A DNA stretch of 64,000 nt from Hetaerina americana (lineage: Eukaryota > Arthropoda > Insecta > Odonata > Calopterygidae), in the NCBI GenBank assembly GCA_022747635.1, contig JAKTNV010000009.1, forward strand, positions 65,303,677-65,367,676, given 5' to 3'. Below are positions 12,371 to 23,732 of this stretch, piece by piece. The notes beneath the pieces were generated by a model. The model was not told where the DNA came from, searched no databases, and saw only the letters and a list, made by a program, of their open reading frames with translations. A program made the translations under genes and the position numbers. How positions within the stretch are numbered: the first letter of the stretch is position 1; each line of letters starts with the position of its first letter.

Positions 12371-13005
12371 AATTTCCAACGGTAAAGCAAGGGAAGAAGC
12401 GGATTACTTATTATTTAAAAAAATGCGTCAAGCTGCTTACCTTGGATATGTGAAGCTGTTCAGCAATGAAAATTCACCTCAGTAGATATCTCCTGGAAAT
12501 AAAGAGCACATATGAAACAAAGATATCAATTCAATGAAGAAGAGTTTTTGCACTATCAACTGAAAATTAAAATTAAGAAAATTTGGTTAATATCAACACC
12601 ACCGAGAATATCTTACACTGGTTCAGTCACCATTATACAGATCGGGTGCAAGGATATAAGGGAAGGGAGGGTTGAGGGGTTCTGAAACCTCTCAGATCAA
12701 ACATTTTATACACAGAAAAGAAGATTGTAATGAATAAATAGTTTGTAAAACCCTAATTATCCAATATTTCCCCGCCAATACTCCCATGATTTTCATTCCT
12801 CGGCATGATCTCAATGTGACTGACCAAGATTCGCTCATCCTGTACATTACGACAGCAAAAAGCGGCGTTAATAGTAAACAGTTATTACTGAAGCCGGGAA
12901 AATGCCAGAAGATTATCGAAACCAGTCACAAATATGACTCAGTCGCACTTATTCCAATTCTATCGATAGGAATACCAATTCTCACTTATCACAGCATATA
13001 CTTAA
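12371..13005. other. Intergenic, nothing recognised
   Basis: AT-rich. Contains gggaagggagggttgagggg at about 12,660, of unknown origin. Confidence 0.5.
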
Positions 13006-13135
13006 GTGCCGGCCCCGGTGGCGGTGGGGTAACGTCTTCGCCTACCAACCCAGAGGTCGTGGGTTCCATTCCAACCTGGGTGGGTTTTCCTCAACCTAAG
13101 CCATAGGTGTCTGTGAGTGTCAATGTAATATTTAG
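13006..13135 (+). repeat. SINE family D (tRNA-like)
   Basis: ggcggtggggtaacgtcttc ... aggtcgtgggttccattcca has A- and B-box-like blocks at tRNA spacing, followed by gggtgggttttcctcaacct. Only one copy is seen in this window, so family status is inferred from the tRNA-like head. Confidence 0.55.
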
Positions 13136-13359
13136 GAACCATATACTCTCAATCTCGCCCCAATAAAAGATGATCCGTTGAAGGAATGAAGAAATCTGCA
13201 ATAGTGGGTAGTGATATTTTGAAATAAATGTAGAATCTCACTAATGCGGCATCGCACAGCCAGCCGGAATTTTGAAAATCCCGAGTAAAAATCATCGTTG
13301 CAAATTGCATACAAACCCACGGCATATTTCATAAATATGTTCAGTGAGTATGCATATGC

Positions 13360-13440
13360 AACGTAGAAATATCCCGGTCAAGGCGAATGATTTTTACACT
13401 CTGAAATTGCTGCATTGAAATCCATAGACGTTGCCCATAA
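13360..13440 (-). repeat. SINE family C tail, 5'-truncated
   Basis: Minus strand: cagcaatttcagagtgt is the complement of the family C tail, adjoining gcgaatgatttttacactct and a fragment of the B-box region (ttgaccggga). Confidence 0.6.
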
Positions 13441-13859
13441 CAAGTAGAAGTATTTAATGCATTACCAAATGTAACCATAAAAACATTAACATTGAGACTA
13501 TCATAATCAATAAAAATTCCACCTTTTGTCTCGCTTGGCATCACACAGCCCTTATTGCTGGAGCTCGATGCGTCAGCGTTCAGAGGTATCTAAGTGAGGT
13601 ATACCCCCCTACCCATAAGAGAGGAGCTGCCAGGTCAATTACTAAGGCTAAATGAGATGAAGAAAACATACTAGGCCACTGAGAATGAAAACAGAAACAT
13701 ACTTTTCTCCATAGCGCTGTCGGATACAGTTATTCTGATCCCTTTTCGTTCTTGGGAAAAATGACATCTTAAATGTATTCATTCTACACATAATCTCTCT
13801 AATTTTATTTGCATAATCTCTCCTACCTTTAGTAAGATGAGGCTAATTATACATTTCCA

Positions 13860-14130
13860 AAATCATCGCCAAATAGACCTACTTCCAATTCGTGCAAGAT
13901 TTAATCTGCAACTTAGCCTTCGCTCCGTAAGTGATTCCGAACCTAGTTCCTGTGATACGCAATCTTGATACGCTACTCAGTTTATTATTACGTTTTACAA
14001 ATCCAGCTCCTCTACGCTGCACGCGATCTAATTCAGCAATCAACCCACCGTCGTGAGGGTTCCATATACTCGTACTAGCAGCACATTCTAAATGCGGCGT
14101 TAACAGCAAAAGATATCGTATCACTGCTCT
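13860..14130 (-). mobile_element. CR1/L2-like LINE, post-RT fragment
   Basis: Minus-strand peptide LLLTPHLECAASTSIWNPHD, then IAELDRVQRRGAGFVKRN, matches the conserved L-V-R-P-x-L-E-Y-A-x-x-V-W-x-P-x ... L-E-x-V-Q-R-R-A-A-R-F-V motif downstream of RT in CR1/L2/Jockey-type LINEs. The downstream part of the same motif set occurs at 27.95 kb. Confidence 0.7.
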
Positions 14131-16195
14131 TTTAACTTCTCGTCATATTTCCCCTAAACCCTACTAATAAATCGCATTCATATCCAGCCACTAGTCAACC
14201 ATCAATGCATTGACAGAAGACGCTGTCAATCGAAAGGGTAAAATCTCTGATTTCAGCATAAGTAAGTTTAAATTGAGGACGCCAACTCATTCTACTGTTG
14301 AAGATGGAGCCTACTGTAAAAACTGTAGATTTATTCAGGTCAGGAGTTGGAATCAACTCTAAGCCTTTTGGTTTTTTATCTAAAAATAACTGATGACTGA
14401 AAGAAAGCAGTGCTAAATTTTGATAAACACTCATCTTATTTGAATTGTTTTACAGAAATATACTGTTACTAAAAATTAGGGAATTTTTTTTTATGCTGCA
14501 TGCCTGATGTGTAATCACCCCCTGCCACACACCCTAGTGGGGACTACCATAGATAGTAAATATTGTGTTCTTACTACAGATTGTTTATGCCAGGAAAATA
14601 GTGCCCCAGTTTTTCACAATGAGCAAATACTTCATGCAATACTAAGGTATTGTGTTAACATAGACAGTAATACACAGCTTGAGAAGGTCTTGGAAAAAGG
14701 GATACTCCAAAGTACATAAGTTCTATCATACAAAGTCCATACAATACCATTGAATCATGGAATAAAATAGTTCTCAAATACGGTTGCAAAATGGAATAAA
14801 TCAAAGAGATATTCTATTTTAATCCGTGAGGCTGCAGATATCAGTGCAACAGATCTCTGTGTTCAGGATTTTGACTTGGATATACCAATTCTTACAGAGG
14901 ACTATGCCACTCATACCCATTAGTGATTTAACTGGAAGGGTAGCTTCCTTAATATCACGAAATTTGACATAAAAATGCAATGCTTATGGAAGCAAGGATG
15001 ATAGGGCAGCAACTATGTTCACAAAACTCCAAGGGGCACAAGCTGTCCGTGTGTGACATATTTAGATAAGGAGGGAGATTTGAACTTCAAGGAAAGTGAT
15101 TTAAAACGAAGAAATGGTGGACATGAAAGAATTAGAGGATCTTGTATTGAGGAAGGAAATAAACGCATTTAAGAAATCCATGCCATGATGCCAAATATGA
15201 AAAAAACCTCATCCATATGTATGGCTTTGCCAAAGCTAGGGTTTGAAGGGATGGTGGAAGAGAAAATTTTGTTCAAGGAGGCTGAGAAAGAATTGGCATA
15301 AGAAGGACTGAAATTAATTCCCATGGCACAATCTTTTAAATTAATTACTGGCTATTGTTAAATGTAAATTAATTATGTGTTAGAATGAAATTGGTAAGTT
15401 TTAAAATCAAATTTATGCTATGGCCTTTTGGAGTGGGGTGTTTGGAAAGGCAATATTGGAGCGAGGAGAGGCCTTCTCTGTGAGGGATTGATGAGAGAAG
15501 ATTAAGGAGTGCTAGGATTAGGCAGAAAAAGAGATGCAATATCTTTGTGGGAGAGGGTTTTATGGGGACCTGTCTTTAAGAAATGAGAAATTTTTCATAA
15601 AGCTATGGATATGATTAGCAGTTATGGCTGCATTTGAGTTACTGGAATGTTGTCTGTTGGCCTTTTATAAATAACTACAGTAGTTGTACCGTGGTGCTGA
15701 GAACTACAGTAGTTGTACCTTTATCTGTTGAAATGATGACAATGTTGCAACTGCTGAGTTTCTTTAAAATGAAAGCTTCAGATGTAGAAAGATTGTTTTT
15801 AGGTTTTCAAGTATTCAAAAAGGAAGGGCGACAGCTTTTGGACATGATATCTGTTCTGCATTACTGAGAAAACATTTTTTGGCTCTTGGGATATGAGGCT
15901 CTGAATTTAAATAGTGCAGGGTGGATGAGTCTTGTTGGCATGAAGGATAATTAATGCAAAATACCTTTCACCTTAAGATATGCCAGCAATTGAGGGTATC
16001 AGTTGGCATGGTGACATGGTTGAATTTGGGGCTGGTGGCAAGTAAATACCTTTGCTAAGAGATTTTTCCTTCATGCCAAAAGAGTTAAGGAAAGGTTTAA
16101 GCCTTCTTCAGAAGGTGTATCATCATAGGGGTCCATTATTTGGTTAGGAGGTGGTGGATGATCATTTGCCTGAGGGGTGTGAAATGGAGGTAAAC
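14131..16195. other. Unassigned stretch with coding-like patches
   Basis: 14,505-14,550 (tcaccccctgccacacaccc) is the same 3' tail as the CR1/L2-like element at 28.32 kb. 14,550-15,380 contains interrupted coding-like patches (for example REAADISATDLCVQDFDLDI) of unknown identity. At 15,634-15,867 is a 77-codon open frame with no similarity I recognise. aactacagtagttgtacc is duplicated at 15,673 and 15,702. Confidence 0.4.
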
Positions 16196-16199
16196 TTGA

Positions 16200-16340
16200 T
16201 GGGACACCTTGGTAGCTTAACTGGCTAAAGCTCTTGGCCGGACATTGAGGGATCCAGGTTCGAATCCTGACCAAAGTGAAAGATTTTTACACCCTGAAAT
16301 TGTTGCACTGTAATTCACATTTAGCAGATGACTCTGTCAA
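16200..16340 (+). repeat. SINE family C (tRNA-like)
   Basis: caccttggtagcttaactgg ... caggttcgaatcctg (B box) followed by gatttttacaccctgaaatt. Sense copy of the family also at 0.2 and 48.4 kb. Confidence 0.8.
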
Positions 16341-18492
16341 AAGTTACTGTCGCAGCATTTCCTGCAGTTTCTGCAAATTTGATGGCAGAGGTGGAAAAGG
16401 GTCAGTTTTGGTTACGAGTAGGTATTAAGGAGAAAGACTAAGGATTACAACATGCTGTGGTAATGACAGGTAATCTTTACTAGTAAGAATTTATCTATAT
16501 CTATGTTTTGGCCAGCTCACCAGAAAAAAACTAATTTGGTTGAAAAGATTATTTATGTACTTGATTCACCGCACACAAAATTATCAAAATACAATCAGAT
16601 CTTTTTCTTCCCCCTACATGATGAAAATAACTAGATGACCCCTTTATACTATTTTAGTACAAAGTCCATAATTAACAGTTCTAAATTCAATTCATCAATC
16701 AAAGTACTTCATTGTTATTTTATGCACGTCCTACACATTCTACATCACTTAAGAATAATTATACACATATGGGAAGATTAAATGATTGTGGAAAATCCTG
16801 CACATATAGAGAGAGACCCCTTCAGCTGTGCTGACTCATGTGATAATTGCTCCTGGTAGGGTTACCCGTGCAAGATAGGTTTAAAGATAGGAGCCAGATG
16901 AAAGTTAATCAGTTCAGTCTCTGTTCCTCAGTGACGAATGTACAAAGGCATCTGCCCCAATGGGACAGCCATTTGAGTGATGATGTGAAATAAAAAACTC
17001 TCTTGAGGGAGACAACAGGAAACCACCTCAAGTAATTATCCATAGGATTTATCCTGGGTATATGTATATCAGATTATGAGTCCTAGAAACTCAGGGATTT
17101 GACCAGCTGGGCCGTGCAGTGGAAAAGGCAAAGCTTCTGTGGTTGTCATTTCACAAAATCCTTGCAAAGCACAAATAACAGCAGCCCTACAAAAGACAAC
17201 ATTCGAATTGACACTAGTGAAACTAATAGCAACAACACAAGAAGAATGTACCAGTTGGAATAGGGACTTAGAATGTTAAGACGATGTTTAGGACATAGAA
17301 ATTATAAAAAAGTGAGAGTCTGATAGAGGAAATAAAGATATATTAGGGATAAGCGAGGTGAAATGAAAGAATTGTGAGGATTATTGAAGTAACAGTTATA
17401 CAGTAATATACAGCAGAGGAGAAGAGGGCAATTTAGGGAAGGCAAAAGTCTTAAACCATAAGTAGGAAGAAGAGTAGTAAACAGAGCAAGCGAATGACAA
17501 AATAGGAGTATTAGCAGAAGGCAAAGCTAAACCAACGAACTTGGTCATTGATCAGGTCTACATACCAACAAGCAGTCACAGAGAGGAAGAAGTCAAAAGG
17601 GACATAAGTGTAATTTTCCTGAAATGAAACCTTTGATAGTGATGAGAGATGGGAATGGGATGGTAGGCAAAGGAAGATATGGCAAGAGGTCAAAGATGGG
17701 ACAGGGCTTAAGAACAAGGAATGACAGCAGAAGGATACCAATGGTATCACAAGAGTGAGGATTTAATCATAATACACAGTTTAAACACCAGATTAGACAT
17801 AGGTAGACATGGAAATTGCAAGGGGATCCAGAAAGTTGAGTTGGACTTCATTATGGTCAGCCTCAGATTTAACAAGTGTGATCAATTTGTCGAGCTTACC
17901 AGGACCTGATGCAGAGTCAGTTCTTAATTTAGTACTATTGCAGTTTAATATCAGATTCAAGAGGATAAAATAGGATACAAATTTAAGGAAATTGAATATA
18001 GAAGCATTAACCAGGACAATAACAAAAGAGTATCAGCATGTCACAGGGAAAATTATGAGTGAGAAAAGGGAGGTGGGTATAATAAAAGAAAAATGGGAAC
18101 ATATCAAAAAGGGATATTGAAAACCACAGATGAAACTATACGAACATTACAAGAGAAAAATAAATGAAAACCATGGATTACAGAGAAAGTTCATGAGACA
18201 GGTACACTAGAGAAGGCTATGAAAAAATATAAACAGAGATAGGTAAAGGACAGTTTTAAGTGCTGAGTAATAAACAAAGGCAAGAAAATTATAGGGTTTA
18301 AGAAAAGGCACTGTAAGGATATAAGAGTTCACAGAGGAAGTGATAAATGGGTGCAATCTCCAGGAAGGTGAAAGCACTCTCAGGAAGTCAAAAGGGAAAA
18401 TCCACAAAAAAATTAAAAATAAGTCAGGAAAATAATTAATTGGACCAGGAAAGATTCGAGAGAGATAGAGAGAATTACGACATTATGCATTG

Positions 18493-18526
18493 CCCCAATG
18501 CCTTATTATGCAATAAGGCATTGGGG
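18493..18526. repeat. Perfect hairpin inside LINE copy B
   Basis: 15-bp perfect arms, ccccaatgccttatt and its complement, with a 4-nt loop (atgc). Confidence 0.8.
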
Positions 18527-18613
18527 AAGATAACAGCCCTGAGGAACTACTAAAGAGTTTAGCAACACAGGGTAGGAAGAGTTTATACACTAATTTATGA
18601 CTTATATAAAAAA

Positions 18614-18777
18614 TAATTATCAACCCAAAGGTCAGTTTGGCAGGTAAGGGTACAGCTTACCTAGAGTTAACCCCAACGGCATGTGAAATTCACACATCAG
18701 GGAAAGGGAGCCAGTTCCTTTCCCTGTGGCACGTATGGTTTCTCAGGAAGATCTGGCACCCGAAAAATCACACAACA
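18614..18777 (-). repeat. SINE family B, 5'-truncated, nested in LINE copy B
   Basis: Minus strand shows the family B body and 3' end (ccagatcttcctgagaaacc, cacagggaaaggaactgg, gatgtgtgaatttcacatgc). LINE RT sequence resumes immediately after it, so the SINE inserted later than the LINE. Confidence 0.75.
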
Positions 18778-19504
18778 CAATAAAAGGAAAAGCAGCAAAA
18801 TGTGAAGATTATAGAACAATAAGTTTGTTTTTGCCACAAGTTCTCATGGAGTTTATGATCATCAATAAGAGGATAGAGAAGAGGGCAAATGATCACTTTG
18901 AAAATGATCAGTTTTCGCCAGGAAAAAGGGAGAGGCATGTGGGGTACCATAGCATAAATTAGGTCAAAAATAGAGAGGAATATAGAATACAGTCACAATA
19001 TGCTTGTTAATTTAATATATTTTGAGAGGGCATTCAATAGAGTGAATAAGGAGGAATCAATTAATATATTGCAGAAAATAGGGTTAGAATGGAGGGGTAG
19101 GCAACTTATCCGCAAATTGTACATGTCTCAGACTGCTCAGGTGCAAGTAGTGGATGAAGAATCGTGATGAGCACTGTTGGGAAGAGAGGTTAGACAACAG
19201 TGGCCATTATAACCAGGGCTTTTCAACATATTTGTGGAGGAAACTATTAAAGTGGAATGGAAAGAACCGGAGATATGAAATACAGTTGGTGAAGAACCAT
19301 AAAATCAGTTAGATTTGGGAAAGATTAATCTTTAGTTAGCCAGTTGGTCAAGAGGTTAAGGTTAAAATCATTGCTGAGTACATTAGAATATTAGTCTGAT
19401 AATTGTGAGGTGTGAATCAAAGTAGGCAAAGCAAAGATTATGAAGTTTTAGAGAAAGAGGTAGGATTAATTACATGTTAAAATAAGAAGGCAAAAACAAG
19501 AACA

Positions 19505-19801
19505 GTCGGAACTTCATCCAAGAGTTCACCAGATTTAGCCCCCTCAGATTATTTTCTGTTCTCATACTTGAAAAAATGGCTCAGTGGTCAAAGATTTTCC
19601 AACCGTGAAGAAGTGATGTCGGCAGTTAATGGCTATTTTGAGGAGCAAGACGGGTCTTATTATGAAAAGGGCAACGAACTTATTGAACATCACCGGGTAA
19701 AGTGTATAGAGCTGAAAGGAGATTATGTTGGAAAATAAAAACATTTTTTTCCAAAATTTTTGCTTTCTTCGTTGGGCTGGGTACTTCTGGGACCACCCCC
19801 G
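19505..19801 (+). mobile_element. Mariner 3' fragment
   Basis: SPDLAPSDYFLFSYLKKWLS (third catalytic Asp), REEVMSAVNGYFEEQDGSYY and CIELKGDYVGK-stop form an intact mariner C-terminus of about 75 residues, followed by a 3'UTR and the terminus gggtacttctgggaccaccc beside TA at 19,802. The 5' part is absent; LINE sequence abuts it. Confidence 0.8.
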
Positions 19802-21164
19802 TATTTTACAAAATGCTGCATTTTTAAGATCCTTGGGGATTTTTGGGCTCTCACTCATGGACTACAACCCTGACATGCTGGATGGGCTTATATGTTCTGT
19901 TAAACCCTACATCTCTACTGTCATAGCCAATGATAACCATCAAGGTTGAGTCGAAGGGTATGAGACAAACGAAAGGATTACACAGTGTCCATTCCAGTGT
20001 GGTGACTGCAAAGGTACATGGTCCCAGTATGGTACCGATTCAATTGATTATGCCTCGCTAAAAGTACTGTTGAGAAAGCCAAAGGGCAACCATTACATTT
20101 TTTTCAAAATATGCTACAATTGACGGGTAGAACTCAATAACAATCACCAGGGAGGTTGAATATTGGTTAGAACTGTTAAGCGTGGTAACTTTGTGCACAC
20201 AAACTTTCTTTACTTTTAAATACCAATCAAAAACTATGCCATGGTACTGATAACTAAAAGACCAATTGATTTAAAGTAAAGTCATTTACCATGATAAATT
20301 AATTAATCACTCATGCTTCAAAATATTCATTATAAGCAAAAAAAACTAGAAAAAATTGGAGGTCATTTTGCAGAGGACAAGTTCAGCTTTAGAAAATGGA
20401 GGGGCACAAAAAAAACTATACTAGCAATAAAATGAGTGATCAAAAGAAGGATGAAGGAGAAAGTGGAATAAATAATGTTACTAAAATATGATGAAATCTA
20501 GAACTGCTAAGATTCACAATGGTAACAGCAAGGTTGATGATTTAACATCTTATAGTTTAACAATATGAAAAATAATGCATAAAAAGTAGAAACAAGTGCT
20601 ATTCCCTTTGATTCAATTCATGTTTTCACAATTTTAAACGATACCCACTTCAATTAGACAATCAATTCAAGAGGGATAGAGTCACAGCACTTGGTGTCTG
20701 TGAATAAAAGTTGTTGCAAAGAGAACTTAGGAATATCTTCCTGAGTTAGAAAAGTAGACTGAGGATCACTAAAGAAGAAATTATGGAAGGATAAAAGCTA
20801 CACAGCTAGGACAAATAACAAGAATCAAGGCTGATATTATGCTTTCAATTGAGAGACTAAAGTGATTGTCAGGAAAAAAATTCTCGAAGAAAAAAATCTA
20901 TCTTGAACCAATCTTTAGATAGCTTAAATGGGGCAAAAATGATTTTCATACATGTAAAAAAGTGAATATTTATTCATTCCAGAGGTGGCTTATGAATGTT
21001 ACTGCATACGAATTATGCATTATTTGGATTATGCATACATCTATCTACTTACCTAACTACATGTTACCCTGAAAGCCACTATTACGGATTATGTCAGAGG
21101 GTGATTAAATACCAGACATGCAACATTAATAAGTTTCTCTTAATTTTTAGCTACAATATAAAGA
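19802..21164. other. Intergenic, nothing recognised
   Basis: AT-rich. No similarity noticed. Confidence 0.5.
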
Positions 21165-21167
21165 TGT

Positions 21168-21428
21168 CGGGATGTGGTAGTCCAAAGGTAGACGGACCGG
21201 GTGGGAGTTGGGGTTTAATTCCTAGGAACACCTCTGTGCCCCCTCAGCTTCACCCAAGCTGTGATTTTTTCGGGACCAGAACTATCTGGGAAACCACAGG
21301 TAGCACAGGGAAAGAATCTGGCCCCACTACCCTGAGGTACCTATTTCACATGCCATTGGGTTTAGCATTGAGTAAACTCCACTATCGCTTATCAAACCAA
21401 CCTTCGGGTTGATAACTGCGTTTATATT
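21168..21428 (+). repeat. SINE family B, near full length
   Basis: tRNA-like head is decayed (gatgtggtagtccaaaggta ... gggtttaattcc). The body matches other B copies (cttcacccaagctgtgattt, ctgggaaaccaca, ccttcgggttgataactgcg). Confidence 0.75.
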
Positions 21429-21719
21429 TTTTATATATAGGCATAAAATAATCCTCAATACTTAATGTGTGCCATATGCAAGCACATGAGAGATAGATGA
21501 AAAGATAAGGTATGAGTAATATGTGGAGTTGTGCATATACCCATCTTTCTAAATTCCGTAAATGAAATATCACCTGACAGTCTCAGTGAATTTCCAGGGA
21601 ATCTGCTAGATAGCAAATGAAGTGAGATAACAGGGAGAAAATTGAAAAAAAAATTGAGTTACATGAGAGACTTAAGTTTTGAGTTCCATTGAATCAATAG
21701 TCTCCAGTTTACTCTATCT

Positions 21720-21902
21720 GGATTTTTGGCAGACCAAAAAATCTGGGCACTTGTGGATTCATTTGTATTAGCTTGCGTTTCTCCCGGTGGCTTCCATCAA
21801 CTCATGTGAAGTGATAATAAGCCCCTGGGAGAAACACAACCTAATACAAATGAATAAAAATGAATGAAATAGTGCCCAGATTTTTTGGGCTGCCAAAAAT
21901 CC
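21720..21902. repeat. Inverted repeat at 5' end of the Penelope-like element
   Basis: A 31-bp arm at 21,720-21,750 (ggatttttggcag...ctgggcac) is almost exactly complementary to 21,872-21,902 (gtgcccagatttttt...). The weaker pairing tctccc / gggaga and attcatttgtatta / taatacaaatgaat continues inwards. The right arm encodes the F-G-L-P-K-I-H segment, so the left arm is a short inverted copy of the element's own RT sequence. Confidence 0.8.
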
Positions 21903-23316
21903 ACAAAATCAGGGTAAGCAATGTACCTATTCGACCTGCAATTTCCAATGTTTTAGCCAAATACCACTTATGGGCTAATAAGTTAAACGTCTTATTCAAC
22001 AATTTTTCCAAATTTTCCTCGAAATAGGGAATAAAAAATTTACAGGAACTTTTGAACGTGTTGTCTAAAGAAATAGTCACCCCCAAGTGCCTAATGGTAT
22101 TATTGAGGTCACAAATTTATTTCCCAGTGTTCCAAGATCAGAAGCTCTAAATCTTACGGAAGTTACCCTTGTTAAAGTAAGGGTTCCTATCTCGGTGATT
22201 TTTTAATTGTGCTCCTCCTTAAAAGTGTGTGTTGAACAAAAAAGTTCTGTGTTTAATGGCAAAATATACCAACAACAAGACGGCTTGGCTATAGGCTCTC
22301 TGCTTTCCCTGCTACTAACAGACTGGAGATTTTTAAAGGGCCTGGAGATTTTAAAGCAACTAATGTTATCCTCAGAGAATCCCTTTATAAAAAATATCCT
22401 CTGCTGGTATAGATATGTAGATGATGTTTTCTGTGTCTGGACGGGCTCTGACAGACAATTAGACAGTTCTTTGAATTTCCTCAATTCCAGAGATAAACAT
22501 ATAAAATTTACCATGGAATTAGAAGCAGATGGATGCCTCAACTTTCTAGACTTAACTATTGTAATTGAAAACAATAGTTTGATTTTTCCATTTTCAGAAA
22601 ACAGTGTTATACAGACCAATTCATTCACCATAATTCTAGGCACTACTCTCAAAAATTATCAGCCTTCCACACCATGTCACACAAAGCATGCTCTATCCCC
22701 ATATCTAAAGAGAACACACTTAAAGAACTCAGCATCATAAAACAGATTGTAGTGAACAATGGATATAGAGAATAAACTTTACAATAAGAAACTATCCCGT
22801 TTAGTCAAGTAAGCCATGTATAGTTCTCCCACATCTGTAGAAAAGCAGCACAGTGGCGGAGCTTCCCTTTTCTTGGCCACTTGTCATTAAAAGTGCAAAG
22901 AATCCTCCCAACAGAAAAAGTGAGGCCAGCCTTCTATAATAAAACAAAAGTAAGCAATCTGTTATACCACACGAAGGACCAAGTTGAACCCCTACACAAG
23001 AGTAGGGTGTACAAACTCCTCTGCAAAGACTGCAACCGGATATACATAGGCCAGACGGGAAGGAGATTTGAGACGAGAGTAAAGGAGCACCAAGCATGCT
23101 TTAGAAACAACATCTCCACTTCACTCTTCACCAAACACCTCAGAGATTGTGGACACAGAAGCGATTTCATCCCCAAAATCCTGCACATTGAGAAGAAAGG
23201 CCACCACCTCGATGCGCTGGAGCAATTACAAATCCTTTAGAACATGAATTACAGAGAAGATGTTTTGACCAGCAATTTTCTTTACACTTCACGTTCCCTG
23301 TTATTTATTTCCCTCA

Positions 23317-23520
23317 CCCCTCTACCAACTAAATTGACACCAAGCAAACCTTTTCAACAATGTAGTAACCCCTCCAAGCCTGCTACTTAATCACCTGACT
23401 AATTACCCAGTGCCGTTCTCCCAGTTTACATTACCCATTCTCCCACTCCTCTGCCAACTAACTTGATGCCAAGCAAACCTTTCTCAACATTGTATTGATC
23501 CCTCCTCCCAGCCTGCTAAT
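23317..23520 (+). repeat. Diverged ~126-bp direct repeat in Penelope 3' region
   Basis: Two units share tgccaactaacttgatgcca / taccaactaaattgacacca and aagcaaacctttt..caaca, then cctcc..agcctgcta. Confidence 0.7.
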
Positions 23521-23732
23521 TTATCAATATTACCAATCCTCCTCCTCCTCCACCCCCTCTTCCAACCTCAACCAAGCCTTGCTTTCCTCCCTCCTTCCTC
23601 TTCCCCTCTGTCCAGATATATATATTCTGTGTTTGACCTGTATTTTTACCTGTGAATGTTATACCATAGCGAAACCTAGGTTGTAAAAAAAATTTTCTGA
23701 GTGGAAAAGCCAAGTTGTTTATTTCAATAGGT

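Larger units (their letters stand above)
17200..19500 (+). mobile_element. RTE-like LINE copy B (endonuclease to RT)
   Basis: Fragments in order: endonuclease region (NLVIDQVYIPTSSHREEEVK at about 17,540; then S-D-H-equivalent AESVLNLVLLQFNIRFKRIK at about 17,915), linker (EHIKKGY, 18.1 kb), RT start (AAKCEDYRTISLFLPQVLM at 18.8 kb, ENDQFSPGKREGHVGYHSIN) and the A-F-D-R-V-N region (19.03 kb). Frameshifts and stops throughout. Split by a SINE B at 18.61-18.78 kb and cut at the right by a mariner fragment. The stretch 16,341-17,200 upstream shows nothing recognisable. Confidence 0.75.
21720..23700 (+). mobile_element. Penelope-like retroelement (RT + GIY-YIG endonuclease)
   Basis: Fragments in order: GLPKIHKIRVSNVPIRPAIS (RT fingers, 21.89 kb), F-D-V-x-x-L-F-P-like VTNLFPSVP (22.11 kb), FNGKIYQQQDGLAIGSLLS (22.25 kb), catalytic YRYVDDVFCVWTGSDRQL (22.41 kb) and ADGCLNFLDLTI; then a 119-codon open frame from 22,881 with RVYKLLCKDCNRIYIGQTGR, the GIY-YIG endonuclease with its conserved C-x2-C, and TRVKEH. 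RT and endonuclease are in different frames and the 5' RT part is decayed, so it is probably inactive, but the catalytic Y-V-D-D and the G-x-Y-x11-Y-I-G motifs are intact. The 3' end carries a degraded hammerhead-like motif (GCGAAACCTAGGTT at about 23,668). Confidence 0.85.

Noticed and set aside
22207..22740. Host telomerase or cellular reverse transcriptase gene
   Set aside because: RT motifs with the downstream GIY-YIG domain and repeat context identify a Penelope-like element.
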